From assembly GCA_018242525.1 (NCBI GenBank), contig JAFEBS010000063.1, positions 30,652 through 94,651 of the forward strand: a DNA stretch of 64,000 nucleotides, given 5' to 3'. The notes under the pieces are model-generated. The model searched no databases and was not told the DNA's origin. It was given only the letters and a program-made list of their open reading frames with translations. A program made the position numbers and the translations under genes. The number at the start of each line of letters is the position of its first letter. Within the stretch, counting starts at the first letter, position 1. Below are positions 35,296-43,604 of this stretch, one piece after another. The stretch is from Planctomycetota bacterium (GTDB taxonomy: Bacteria > Planctomycetota > Planctomycetia > Planctomycetales > Planctomycetaceae).

Positions 35296-36171
35296 ATGAG
35301 CCGATCCGACCACAACCTATCTGAAACCGACATCCGGCCACCCAATGCCGAGTTAACGATGGTCCGGGCGGATGCGGCTGATTTGCGGGAATGGCTGGCA
35401 AAAGCCCCGGTATGTTCGGCCCTGACCCATCATCAAATCCGACATTTGGCGGTCGCGCGGATGCCATCGCCGTTTGAAATTGTCCGGACCAAGCTGGGGG
35501 GGAGCTATTTTCTGGCGTGTTTTGGCGGGGAAGGACGAGTGCTCGTCGACGGCCGGTGGACTCGCTGTCGTCCCGGCCACGCGGTACTACTGCCTCCCGG
35601 GACACTCCAGGCGTTCCAGACGACTCCCGACCGGACCTGGGATTTCTGCTGGGTTCGGTACCAGGAACCCGCGGGCCGGAAACCCCTGGCAACTGCTCGA
35701 ACACCGATTGTGGCGAAGTACGATGCCGAACCGTTGCGTTTGGCGATCCTGGGCCTGCATCACGAATCGAGCACGGTGAACGGATCGGCGGCGATCAACC
35801 GCTGGGTGGACCTGATCCACCATTACGTCTTGCGGTTCGCGGAACCCGCCCGCCACGATCCGCGACTCTGGCAACTGTGGGGGCAGGTGTCCGCATCGCC
35901 AGGATCACCCTGGACAAGCGCGGAGATGGCCCGGTTGGTCCACTTGAGTGAAAAGCAGTTGCAGCGGCTCTGCCAGCGCGAACTCGGTCGCAGCCCGCGC
36001 CAGCAACTCATCTGGTTGCGGATGAGTCGCGCGGCAGAACTGTTGTTGCAGGGAGGGGCGAAGATTGAATCCATCGCGACGCAGGTGGGCTATCAGAATC
36101 CCTTCGTGTTTTCGACCACATTCAAGCGAGTCATGGGTTGGTCGCCGTCGGAATACCCCGGCCGAAAGTAG
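35296..36171 (+). CDS. AraC-family transcriptional regulator
   Basis: The 291-residue protein has an N-terminal cupin-like sensor part (about 45-130: GEGRVLVDGRWTRCRPGHAV, LLPPGTLQAFQT) and a C-terminal double helix-turn-helix (about 190-290). The second helix-turn-helix is the family signature: KIESIATQVGYQNPFVFSTT, FKRVMGWSPSEY. Such regulators usually sense sugars. It is divergent from the DUF1549 protein, which makes that pair a possible target. The start at 35296 lacks a ribosome-binding site and touches the inverted repeat; a later ATG at 35359 is possible. Confidence 0.88.
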   Translation: MSRSDHNLSETDIRPPNAELTMVRADAADLREWLAKAPVCSALTHHQIRHLAVARMPSPFEIVRTKLGGSYFLACFGGEGRVLVDGRWTRCRPGHAVLLPPGTLQAFQTTPDRTWDFCWVRYQEPAGRKPLATARTPIVAKYDAEPLRLAILGLHHESSTVNGSAAINRWVDLIHHYVLRFAEPARHDPRLWQLWGQVSASPGSPWTSAEMARLVHLSEKQLQRLCQRELGRSPRQQLIWLRMSRAAELLLQGGAKIESIATQVGYQNPFVFSTTFKRVMGWSPSEYPGRK

Positions 36172-36185
36172 CTGGTTCCGCGCCG

Positions 36186-36361
36186 CTCGGCGCGGGTCTC
36201 CCGACCCCGTCGAAACCGCAGACCGAAGGTCCGCCTGGTTTTGGCTGATCTTCAATACCATCCTGTCACCCAAACAAAAAAGCAGGGAGACCTGGCGGTC
36301 GAGCGCTTCGGCGGGGTCGGGAGACCCGCGCCGAGCCGAGGGAGACCCGCGCCGAGCCGAG
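36186..36361. repeat. Inverted repeat with 24-bp perfect arms plus tandem 21-bp duplication
   Basis: CTCGGCGCGGGTCTCCCGAC begins the left arm (36186-36209); the right arm (36312-36335) is its exact reverse complement. Similarity continues imperfectly inward for about 20 bp. The right end is duplicated: 36320-36340 and 36341-36361 are identical 21-bp units starting GGAGACCCGCG. It lies in the convergent gap between the AraC gene and the NuoM-like gene. Its internal sequence carries no gene. Confidence 0.8.
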
Positions 36362-36395
36362 TCGGTCGCTAGAATGTGGCGCGGCACTGTCCTCA

Positions 36396-38009
36396 TTAGA
36401 GTTTCGAGCGAAACACTGTTTCACAGGTGTGCATTATCACTCCCGGAGCGACGTTGAGTACCACCAGCAGCGCCACAAACGGCGAAAGTATGGCAACTTC
36501 GAGCGTGTTCAGGTCGGTGCCTGCGAGGTTTATCCGGCTGCGACAGGCCGCTTCCGGGGAGTCCGTCCGCAAACGTGCAAAGATGCGGATGCTGGCTGAT
36601 GCCTGCGCGATCAAGGCGACGGATTCTCCCGCGATCAGCCAGACGCGGGCTCCCGCCGGATTGGAATGTTGCAGGTAAAGAGCTGCGAACCCGGTCGCTG
36701 CTGGAATCCCCGCCCAGCCCAGGAACAGGATCGCCAGGGCCGTGGCAAGTCGTGGCGAGTGACTCATCAGGTTTGGCAGGTGATCCAGATCACTGGTGCC
36801 AAATCGGGACTCCAAGACCTGTACCAGCAGCATTCCGAGAGCAACGGTCAGCCCGTGTGCCAGAATCAAGAGCCACGCCCCTCGACTTCCATCGCGAGTT
36901 TGAAAACTCAGGCCGATGCACGTCAGACAGAGCATCGTACACGACAACGAGATCACCAGCCGCTTGATATCGGTTTTGGACAGCGCCATCAGGCCGGATT
37001 GCAAGGCTCCGAGCATTGCCAGCATCCCCAAGACGCCGCCCAGCACAGGATTGTTCTGGCCGAAGACCGGCATTCCCAGGCGCAACCAGCCATTGAATGC
37101 GATCAGCGGAAACGCCACGGCTATCACGGCCGAAATCCCAGTGGGCGCTGTCAACACCGTCGAACGGTACCACTCGTGAAAGGGGAAGACCGGCAGGCGG
37201 ATCAGGAATCCGGCCGTCAACAGCACTGCTCCCCAGGAGCCCAGATCGTTCCACAGATGCAATGCCGTTTCGCTGCGGGCCAGTGATTGTCGCAGGTTTT
37301 CGGCCAGCGCTGCCGTATCCAACTGGACCGGTCCCCGATGGACCACCAGGTCCGAAATCATCCATGGCTGCGACACGGCCAGCAAGGTGACGCCCAGGAG
37401 TGAAATGCTGCAACCGACAAATTGCCACAGCCACCAGCTTCCCGCGGCAGTCCGTCGACCGTCATCGCCGGACGCACCAACCAGCAGGTGCAGTGGCAGC
37501 AGAGCCAGCTCCACGAAGAGAATGGCGGTGATCGCATCTGTACTGTAGATGGATGCCAGCAGCAACGTCTGGCTGGTCAGCAGTCCCACGCAGTATTTCG
37601 GAAATGCCGCCGCCTCAACTCGTCCCGGACACCACAGAATCGCCCACACGGTCAGTGACAACAGCAACGCCGACCAGGCCGACAGGCCCTCGTGACCGAA
37701 CGCCAGGCGAACGCGGAATCCGCGTGGAGCACGTTCCAGAACGTGATCTGAACCGGAAGATTCGGTCAGCCAGGTGATCCCCGGTTCAATGTGTTGGGGC
37801 CGGGCCGCAGCGGAATCCGTGGGATCGCCGGGCAGCGACCAAACGGTCGCGGCAGCCAGCAGCAATGCCACGGTCGCGTTCGACAGGGCCATCGGCCGGG
37901 CCAGTGCAGAATTCCAACGCGACAGGACCAGAATCGTCGCAACCCCGATCAGGGGTGAGATCGTGGTCAGCAGCGGCAACACTTCGACAGCCAGGCGGGG
38001 CCACTGCAT
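36396..38009 (-). CDS. NuoM/MrpD-like proton-conducting membrane protein, stand-alone
   Basis: The 537-residue protein has about fourteen hydrophobic segments. It carries core motifs of the proton-translocating antiporter family: a membrane Glu in ILFVELALLPLHLLVG, LIRLPVFPFHEWYRSTVLTA where NuoM has K-x-P-x-F-P-F-H-x-W, and ALSKTDIKRLVISLS. The Lys of the KxPxFPFH segment is Arg here. It resembles NuoM, but no other NADH dehydrogenase or Mrp genes are nearby. It could serve a carbon-concentrating or cation transport complex; this is open. The gap to adk (38010-38061) is 52 bp and adk runs in the same direction, upstream. Confidence 0.8.
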   Translation of the reverse strand: MQWPRLAVEVLPLLTTISPLIGVATILVLSRWNSALARPMALSNATVALLLAAATVWSLPGDPTDSAAARPQHIEPGITWLTESSGSDHVLERAPRGFRVRLAFGHEGLSAWSALLLSLTVWAILWCPGRVEAAAFPKYCVGLLTSQTLLLASIYSTDAITAILFVELALLPLHLLVGASGDDGRRTAAGSWWLWQFVGCSISLLGVTLLAVSQPWMISDLVVHRGPVQLDTAALAENLRQSLARSETALHLWNDLGSWGAVLLTAGFLIRLPVFPFHEWYRSTVLTAPTGISAVIAVAFPLIAFNGWLRLGMPVFGQNNPVLGGVLGMLAMLGALQSGLMALSKTDIKRLVISLSCTMLCLTCIGLSFQTRDGSRGAWLLILAHGLTVALGMLLVQVLESRFGTSDLDHLPNLMSHSPRLATALAILFLGWAGIPAATGFAALYLQHSNPAGARVWLIAGESVALIAQASASIRIFARLRTDSPEAACRSRINLAGTDLNTLEVAILSPFVALLVVLNVAPGVIMHTCETVFRSKL

Positions 38010-38061
38010 TTCACGGGATCCAACGAAGGCGACAGACGGTGATTCAGGTTTCGTCGAGCGG

Positions 38062-38715
38062 TCAGGCAGACCGTGTCGGGATCGTCAAGCCAAGTTGTGA
38101 ACGGATGTCGGCCTGGATTTCGTCGGCGGTCTTGCAGCCATCGGTCTGGATGACCAGTTCCTTGCGGCCGAATAAATCCAGGATCGGTTCCGTCTTGGTG
38201 CGGTAATCCTGCAGTCGCTGTCGCAGCCCGTGCTCGTTGTCGTCGCTGCGCAGGACAAGTTTGCCGCCACAAACGTCACAGGTGTCGGGTTGGGCAGGTC
38301 GGTGGTGGATCAGGTTGTAATCGAGTCCACACTGGCTGCACAGCCGGCGGGCCAGCACTCGTTCGAAGACGACTTCATCGGGAACATCAATGTGAATCAC
38401 GGCGTCGATGTCATAGCTCTCCAGAAAGAACTCGGCCTGGGTTCCGGTTCGTGGAAAGCCATCCAGGATGAATCCAAAATTCCAGTCGTGCTGCCCCAGG
38501 CGTTCGCGAATGATTTCTTCCACGGTTTCATCATTGACCATCTGGCCCGCGGCGATCAAGCGCTTGATCCGGGCTCCCAGCTTGGTATGTGACTGAATGT
38601 GCCAGCGAAAGATATCTCCCACGCAGATATGGACCAGGTCGAAGTCCTGTTTGAGTCGTTTGGCCTGGGTTCCCTTGCCACATCCCTGAGCTCCCATAAT
38701 CACAAACTTGCGCAT
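38062..38715 (-). CDS. adk: Adenylate kinase (zinc-lid type)
   Basis: The 217-residue enzyme makes two ADP from ATP and AMP. The P-loop is GAQGCGKGT, the AMP site includes FILDGFPRTGTQAEF, and the lid region carries four zinc ligands in CSQCG and CDVCGG. ATG at 38715 gives the family's start MRKFVIMG; the codon four residues upstream is less likely. In many bacteria adk sits after secY in the spc operon; here it is separate, about 20 kb away. Confidence 0.95.
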   Translation of the reverse strand: MRKFVIMGAQGCGKGTQAKRLKQDFDLVHICVGDIFRWHIQSHTKLGARIKRLIAAGQMVNDETVEEIIRERLGQHDWNFGFILDGFPRTGTQAEFFLESYDIDAVIHIDVPDEVVFERVLARRLCSQCGLDYNLIHHRPAQPDTCDVCGGKLVLRSDDNEHGLRQRLQDYRTKTEPILDLFGRKELVIQTDGCKTADEIQADIRSQLGLTIPTRSA

Positions 38716-38856
38716 AATGCCTTTCAATCAGTGAAGCCGGTCAAGACCGTGTGGAATCCATAGTGTCGAGTGTCGGCGGTTCGAGGTGCATCCTTGAGGT
38801 CAGAACCGACTCCCGCTTACTGGTTGCGTCGGCGCTGGCCCAAACGCACTTGCTTT

Positions 38857-38934
38857 GTGAGCCGCAAGGCGCTAGCCGCGGGTGCGATTTTCAATCGTAT
38901 TCGCAGAACCGGTTGCTAGCGCCTTGCCGCTCAC
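38857..38934. repeat. Inverted repeat of the GTGAGC-AAGGCGCTAGC family, copy 1
   Basis: Arms GTGAGCCGCAAGGCGCTAGC (38857-38876) and its inverted copy (38915-38934, one mismatch) flank a 38-bp core starting CGCGGGTGCGATTTTC. Related text recurs at 40891-40965. It lies in the 639-bp gap (38716-39354) between adk and the ammonium transporter, which otherwise holds only the sigma54-type promoter. Confidence 0.75.
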
Positions 38935-39159
38935 TTTGCGAATCCGAAGTGTCAGCCATTGGCCTCGGCCCGCAGTCTACCACTGTCAGGTCTGTGCTGG
39001 CGAGTCGAGCGTGTGCCCGTTGCGGCGCGTTCGACTGGCAGGGCTGCATCCGGAATAGGCAGTGGTGGCGTTCTTCAGGCATTTTTGCGGACCTTTTTCT
39101 CCCGCATTTGCCTGAAAACTAGGGATTTCTGTTTTCCTCTCAAAATCGGCTGAAAATCC

Positions 39160-39175
39160 GGGCACGCGAGTTGCG
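39160..39175 (+). promoter_or_regulatory. Sigma54-type promoter of the ammonium transporter
   Basis: GGGCACGCGAGTTGCG matches the sigma54 consensus TGGCACG-N4-TTGCW, with the invariant GG (39161-39162) and GC (39173-39174) exactly 10 bp apart. Transcription would start near 39186, leaving a leader of about 170 nt. Ammonium transporters are classic nitrogen-controlled sigma54 targets. Confidence 0.75.
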
Positions 39176-39354
39176 TTTCGGGAAATCCCAATCGCACGAA
39201 CATTGGATCGTCGTGGTGGCAGAGACATTGTGCGCCCGCAGGAACGACGGAACGGATGTACTGAGATCGTTACCGGAGCGCTTTCCTCGACATGTGGACA
39301 GGGAACGTCTGTGGAAATCCAGCGGGAAGAAATCAATTGAAAGGAACAATCGAA

Positions 39355-40803
39355 ATGTGGCGTATGTGGGCGCTCGCATCACTGGTGGGAATGGTGCTGT
39401 TGACTGGAGGTTCAGGACCAGCGTCGGCTCAAGACAAGCCGACTACGGAGACTCCAGCGGTCGCACCAGCGGCTGATGAAAAACAGGAGGCTGCTGCTCC
39501 TGACAAACCGGCCGACGAGAAAGCCGCTGAAGTCACGTACGACATTCCATCGGATGTGGATCTGGCGTATAGCGTCGACAACCTGCTGCTGTTCCTGATG
39601 GCCGTGTTGGTGATTTTCATGCAGGCGGGCTTCGCACTCGTCGAAGTGGGACTCAACTCAGCCAAGAATGCCGTGAACATTCTCTTCAAGAACACCGCGG
39701 ATTTTTGCCTGGGTGTCCTGATGTTCTGGATGGTCGGGTATGCGTTGATGTATCCAGGCCCGGAATACGCTGGAAAGTACTTTGGTTTCCATCAGAAGGA
39801 CTTCGAAGCGGCTGTGTCGGCTGACGACATCAAGGCCGGCTTCAGCACTGCTCCGGGCACGTTGCGAACCCTGCATCCACAAGCCGACTTCCTGTTTCAA
39901 GCCGCCTTCTGTGCGACGGCAGCAACGATCGTTTCCGGTTCGGTGGCGGGCCGTCTGAAGTTCAGTTCGTACCTCATTTACACGCTGATCCTGACCGGGT
40001 TGGTTTATCCCATCGGCGGGTTCTGGAAATGGGGCGGAGGTTGGCTGGGAGCCATGGGCTTCCATGATTTTGCCGGATCCATCGTCGTGCATGCGTGCGG
40101 CGGCTTTGCCGGCCTTGCCGGGGCGATCGCCCTGGGTCCCCGCATCGGTCGCTATACGGCGGACGGGAAATCCAAGCCGATTCCCGGCCACAACCTGGCA
40201 TACGCGACGCTGGGTGTGTTTGTCCTGCTGATTGGGTGGTACGGATTTAATCCCGGCAGTCAACTGGCATTCGCGGGAACTTCCAACCTGAATCTCGTCG
40301 TTACGATTGCCGTCAACACCACGTTGGCAGGTTGCATCGGCGGTGTCGTCGCGACGGCACTCAGTTGGCTGGTCTTCAAGAAGCCGGATCTGACCATGTG
40401 TCTGAACGGCATCCTGGCGGGCCTGGTGGGAATCACCGCAAATTGCGATTGTGTGACGAACAAAGAAGCGCTCATCATTGGAGGAGTGGCGGGTGTTTTT
40501 GTTATGGTCGCGATCATTGCACTCGACAAGTTGTGTATCGATGATCCGGTCGGCGCCTTTCCGGTTCACGGAGTGTGCGGCATGTGGGGTGGCATCGCCA
40601 CTGGCTTTTTTGGCACGGACAAAGTCCTGACGACTCAGATCATCGGATCCATCGCCATCCCTGCCTTTTCGTTCGTCGTGATGTGCGTGGTGTTCTTCGG
40701 CCTGAAGGCGATCGGACAACTGCGGGTCTCGAAGCAGGAGGAAATCGAAGGCCTGGACATCCACGAACATGGGATGCCATGCTACGGAGCCGACGTCGCC
40801 TGA
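39355..40803 (+). CDS. amt: Ammonium transporter (Amt family)
   Basis: The 482-residue protein has a signal peptide (WALASLVGMVLLTGGSGPAS), a roughly 50-residue Ala/Pro/Lys linker and eleven transmembrane helices. Family motifs include MQAGFALVEVGLNSAKNAVN, GFHDFAGSIVVHACGG with the first pore His, and PVHGVCGMWGG with the second. It conducts NH3/NH4+. ATG at 39355 follows AAAGGA; the longer frame is rejected because the signal peptide begins here. No glnK/PII gene is next to it, which is unusual since amtB and glnK are normally linked. Confidence 0.95.
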   Translation: MWRMWALASLVGMVLLTGGSGPASAQDKPTTETPAVAPAADEKQEAAAPDKPADEKAAEVTYDIPSDVDLAYSVDNLLLFLMAVLVIFMQAGFALVEVGLNSAKNAVNILFKNTADFCLGVLMFWMVGYALMYPGPEYAGKYFGFHQKDFEAAVSADDIKAGFSTAPGTLRTLHPQADFLFQAAFCATAATIVSGSVAGRLKFSSYLIYTLILTGLVYPIGGFWKWGGGWLGAMGFHDFAGSIVVHACGGFAGLAGAIALGPRIGRYTADGKSKPIPGHNLAYATLGVFVLLIGWYGFNPGSQLAFAGTSNLNLVVTIAVNTTLAGCIGGVVATALSWLVFKKPDLTMCLNGILAGLVGITANCDCVTNKEALIIGGVAGVFVMVAIIALDKLCIDDPVGAFPVHGVCGMWGGIATGFFGTDKVLTTQIIGSIAIPAFSFVVMCVVFFGLKAIGQLRVSKQEEIEGLDIHEHGMPCYGADVA

Positions 40804-40833
40804 TTGCGACCGTCGAATCTCGTTTGCAATCGC

Positions 40834-40869
40834 CAGCCCGGTTCCCGACGAACCGGGCTGGTTGCTTTT
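40834..40869 (+). terminator. Intrinsic terminator after amt
   Basis: CAGCCCGGTTC, a CCGAC loop and GAACCGGGCTG form a perfect 11-bp stem, followed by GTTGCTTTT. It begins 31 bp after the amt stop. Confidence 0.85.
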
Positions 40870-40890
40870 CATCAACGGTTGATCCATGCC

Positions 40891-40965
40891 GTGAGCGGCA
40901 GGGCGCCAGCGCGTTGGCACTGATAGTGTGAGCAGCAAGGCACTAGCCGCGGGTGCATTTTCAAT
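40891..40965. repeat. Two degenerate copies of the GTGAGC-AAGGCGCTAGC family
   Basis: GTGAGCGGCAGGGCGCCAGC (40891-40910) and GTGAGCAGCAAGGCACTAGC (40928-40947) are related to the arms at 38.86 kb. The second continues CGCGGGTGCATTTTCAAT, nearly the same as the core there. Here both copies point the same way, so no hairpin forms between them. Confidence 0.7.
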
Positions 40966-41013
40966 GAGATCGAAGACCACCTCAGCACGTTGTGTGGCGA
41001 TTCCGCATCCTTG

Positions 41014-41043
41014 TATTGATGGTATCAAATGATACTATCAATA
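41014..41043 (+). promoter_or_regulatory. 30-bp palindromic operator overlapping the fic promoter
   Basis: A half-site TATTGATGGTATCA and its inverted copy (one mismatch) are separated by two bases and end one base before the fic ATG. A -35-like TTGTAT (41011-41016), 16-bp spacer and TACTAT (41033-41038) place the start of transcription at or next to the ATG, so the mRNA would be leaderless. A protein bound here would block the promoter. Confidence 0.7.
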
Positions 41044-41044
41044 C

Positions 41045-42013
41045 ATGTCGCCTCCGTTCGAAATCTCATCACTCGCCATTCAACTTCTCGCCGACATCGA
41101 ACGATTGTTGGGGCGTTATGAAGGGTTGCGTCATCCCCGCCCGGCTCCGCAATTGCGTCGATCATTGCGAGTGAAAACCGTGCAGGGCAGTGTCGCGATC
41201 GAAGGGAATTCGCTCGCTGAAGACCAGATTACGGCCCTGATCGAAGGGAAACGTGTCGTTGGGCCGCCGCGAGAAATCCTGGAGGTAAAAAATGTACTCG
41301 CTGCCTACCAGCATCTAACCGATTGGCGACCCGAACGACGAACGGATCTGCTGAAAGCGCATGGCAAGCTGATGGCCGGACTATTGGACGACGCGGGTCA
41401 GTGGCGGCGCGGAGCCGTGGGTGTTGTCCAGGGACCGGACGTCATTCATGTCGCACCACCCGCGGATCGAGTCCCCTTTCTCGTGCAGGACATTCTCCTG
41501 TTTCTGCAAAGTGACAAACAGACGCATCCGATCGTTAAAGCGGCTGTGATGCACTACGAATTGGAATTCATCCATCCCTTTGAGGATGGCAACGGGAGAA
41601 TCGGTCGCCTCTGGCATACCCTGGTCCTCAGCCGTTATCATCCCGTCTTCGAGTACGTACCGATCGAATCCGTGATCCGAGACCGTCAGGTCGAATACTA
41701 CGCGGTCCTTGGCCAATGCGACCGTGCCGGCAACTCAACCCTTTTCATCGAGTTCTCTTTGACGGCAACGCGCGATGCGCTGGCCGCGACTCTCAATCAA
41801 CTTGCCCCCGCCCCAGTCACTGCGGCCGACCGGTTGACGACAGCCCAACAGCACTTTGGCACCCAGTCGTTTTCTCGCAAGGACTACCTCACCCTGCTGC
41901 AGGGCCTGTCCACAGCCACCGCCAGCCGGGATCTCAAGCAGGCCGCTGACGAGGGGCGTTTGCAAAGGACGGGCGACAAATCCCGCACCCGCTATCAATT
42001 CCGGGTTGGGTGA
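41045..42013 (+). CDS. Fic-family AMP transferase with N-terminal inhibitory motif
   Basis: The 322-residue protein has a Fic core with the active site HPFEDGNGRIGR (177-188), which transfers AMP from ATP to a target hydroxyl. The inhibitory motif S-x3-E-G is present N-terminally as SVAIEGN (49-55), which makes it a class II, self-inhibited Fic protein. The C-terminal 90 residues look like a winged helix (FSRKDYLTLLQGLSTATASR), suggesting it also binds DNA and may recognise the palindrome at its own start. No antitoxin gene is adjacent, fitting class II. No ribosome-binding site precedes the ATG. Confidence 0.92.
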   Translation: MSPPFEISSLAIQLLADIERLLGRYEGLRHPRPAPQLRRSLRVKTVQGSVAIEGNSLAEDQITALIEGKRVVGPPREILEVKNVLAAYQHLTDWRPERRTDLLKAHGKLMAGLLDDAGQWRRGAVGVVQGPDVIHVAPPADRVPFLVQDILLFLQSDKQTHPIVKAAVMHYELEFIHPFEDGNGRIGRLWHTLVLSRYHPVFEYVPIESVIRDRQVEYYAVLGQCDRAGNSTLFIEFSLTATRDALAATLNQLAPAPVTAADRLTTAQQHFGTQSFSRKDYLTLLQGLSTATASRDLKQAADEGRLQRTGDKSRTRYQFRVG

Positions 42014-42046
42014 CCAAAGGTTGCCATTATTGACTCGTTGACGCAG

Positions 42047-42856
42047 CTACGCCGACCAGCACTGGCTGCCTCCATCGACTCGCAGGACTTGTCCAGTCAC
42101 GAAATCTCCCAGTGGGCCGGCGAAGAATTCAACAACACGCGCCACTTCGTCAACCAGGGCGATCCGGTCCAGCGTCCCCTCCGAGACGAGTCGCTCGCCG
42201 GGGACGTGACGGGTTCCCAGGAAGCGACCGGTGCGGGTATCTCCCGGGGCCAGGCTGTTGACGGTGACATTGTAGGGGCGCAGTTGAACCGCCAGGCACC
42301 GGGTGTATTCCACAACCGCTGCCTTAGCGGTCGAGTAGATAACGCTGGTTTCACTCCCTTTGAACGCGGCGATGGAACTGATCGTGATGATCCGACCTGC
42401 CTTCCGCTCCATCATTCCACGGGCTGTTTGCTGGCAGATCAGGATCGTGCTGAGCAGGTTGCGATCCAGCACCGCCTTGACGTCGATTTCCTTGACCATG
42501 ACTGCATCGTTCGGGTTGGGCTTGCCGCCAGCCGCAGCCACGTCGCCGCCGGCATTGTGGACCAATACACTGACAGGCCCCAGTTCGGCCTCGGCTGTTT
42601 TCACGACGCGCTCGACATCGGCGCTGATTGTCAGATCCCCCAGAACCCGGATGGTGCGGACACCGTATTGCTCAGCGATCTGCTTTGCGACCTCGGTCAG
42701 GGTTGTCCCTTCCCCATATTCGGCCGGCCCATTTTCCCGCATCCCATGCACAACGATGTCGCATCCCATGGCTGCCAGTCGCTCGGCGAATGCGCGACCC
42801 AAACCTCGTCCGGCTCCGGTGACGAGTCCAACTTGTCCTGCCAATGGCTTTTCCAA
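42047..42856 (-). CDS. Short-chain dehydrogenase/reductase (FabG-like)
   Basis: The 269-residue classical SDR has the NAD(P) motif TGAGRGLG (14-21), NAG in the NAGGD stretch, and the catalytic Ser, Tyr and Lys in ISSIAAFKGS and YSTAKAA. The C terminus has TGQVLRVDGGS. Such enzymes oxidise or reduce an alcohol/ketone. It faces the Fic gene tail to tail with 33 bp between. The substrate is not clear; it could be a 3-oxoacyl-ACP reductase. Confidence 0.88.
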   Translation of the reverse strand: MEKPLAGQVGLVTGAGRGLGRAFAERLAAMGCDIVVHGMRENGPAEYGEGTTLTEVAKQIAEQYGVRTIRVLGDLTISADVERVVKTAEAELGPVSVLVHNAGGDVAAAGGKPNPNDAVMVKEIDVKAVLDRNLLSTILICQQTARGMMERKAGRIITISSIAAFKGSETSVIYSTAKAAVVEYTRCLAVQLRPYNVTVNSLAPGDTRTGRFLGTRHVPGERLVSEGTLDRIALVDEVARVVEFFAGPLGDFVTGQVLRVDGGSQCWSA

Positions 42857-43256
42857 GATAGCTGTGTCCTGCTGGGGTGAAGTTTCGTGGTTCTGATGCG
42901 AACTTTTCTGGCAAAGTTGGTGGAGTTACCAAGCGTCCCGGCGATGAAGATTACGGATTCGTAATGATCTGGCGAGATCCCGCAACCTGGCCGGGTGGAT
43001 TGTGTTCGGTATTGTGGATGCCAATCAAGTCCAAATCGAATTTGCCGCGCGGAGCGTGGCGGCGGGTCTGGTTTAAGCGTGATGACTTGCATTTTCAGGG
43101 TACAGGCTTAATACTTCTGCCCCCGTTCTGAATGGAACGGACGATCCGCCGGGTCGCGCGCACCCCTCCATCAGGTGCGTGGAAACATGTCCCTCTACGT
43201 TTCAACCGATGAAACGGATTCCGAAGGTGATCGGAATCACCAACTGAGGCCTGTCC
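42857..43256. other. Intergenic region before rpsR
   Basis: Within these 400 bp I see no supported gene. An 84-codon frame on the plus strand (42877-43131) has no family motif, no clear ribosome-binding site and lies in a region that should hold the divergent promoters of the SDR and rpsR genes. A perfect GATTCCG/CGGAATC inverted repeat (43218-43239) lies 18 bp before rpsR and might be a leader structure. Confidence 0.45.
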
Positions 43257-43541
43257 ATGAGTGCATTGAACAAGACTGAGATCAAGAAGCTTCGTAAGAA
43301 GCGACAGCGTTTGAAGAAGAAACTGCGTTGCCGCTTCTGCCCCCACGGATGCGACAAGTCGCCCCATCCGATTTTTGTGGATTACAAAGATCTGAAGACG
43401 TTGCGATCGATGATCGACCGTGAAGGAAACATGCTGGCCCGCCGCAAGACCGGCAATTGTGCCAAGTTCCAGCGGGCCGTACGTGAGGCGATCCTGCGGG
43501 CCCGCTTCATCGGCCTGCTGCCGTACGTCTCGGAAGAATGA
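43257..43541 (+). CDS. rpsR: 30S ribosomal protein S18
   Basis: The 94-residue protein contains CRFCPHGCDK, FVDYKDLKTLRSMIDREGNM, RRKTGNCAKFQRAVREAILRA and RFIGLLPYV, the S18 pattern in order. The Cys pairs may bind zinc. It has a basic N-terminal extension (KTEIKKLRKKRQRLKKKL) and a 5-residue insertion in the Cys loop. GAGG lies upstream of the ATG. It is separated from rpsF, ssb and rplI, its usual neighbours, and is followed by a terminator and trpF. Confidence 0.95.
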   Translation: MSALNKTEIKKLRKKRQRLKKKLRCRFCPHGCDKSPHPIFVDYKDLKTLRSMIDREGNMLARRKTGNCAKFQRAVREAILRARFIGLLPYVSEE

Positions 43542-43560
43542 TCTGGCTCAGCCAGTTGCT

Positions 43561-43591
43561 CAGCCCGGCCATTGCCGGGCTGTTTGCGTTT
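43561..43591 (+). terminator. Intrinsic terminator between rpsR and trpF
   Basis: CAGCCCGGC, a CATT loop and GCCGGGCTG form a perfect 9-bp stem followed by TTTGCGTTT. It ends 13 bp before the trpF ATG, so trpF needs read-through or an overlapping promoter; it could act as an attenuator. Confidence 0.8.
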
Positions 43592-43604
43592 AGTGGACGC
43601 CATC

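Noticed and set aside
36320..36361. Two identical 21-bp units taken as a possible CRISPR fragment
   Set aside because: The units are directly adjacent without spacers and belong to an inverted-repeat element; no cas genes occur.
39658..41028. 456-codon minus-strand open frame opposite amt
   Set aside because: Antisense to a clear transporter gene and runs through its terminator; no protein family features.
42877..43131. 84-codon open frame before rpsR
   Set aside because: No motif, no convincing ribosome-binding site, and it occupies the divergent promoter region.
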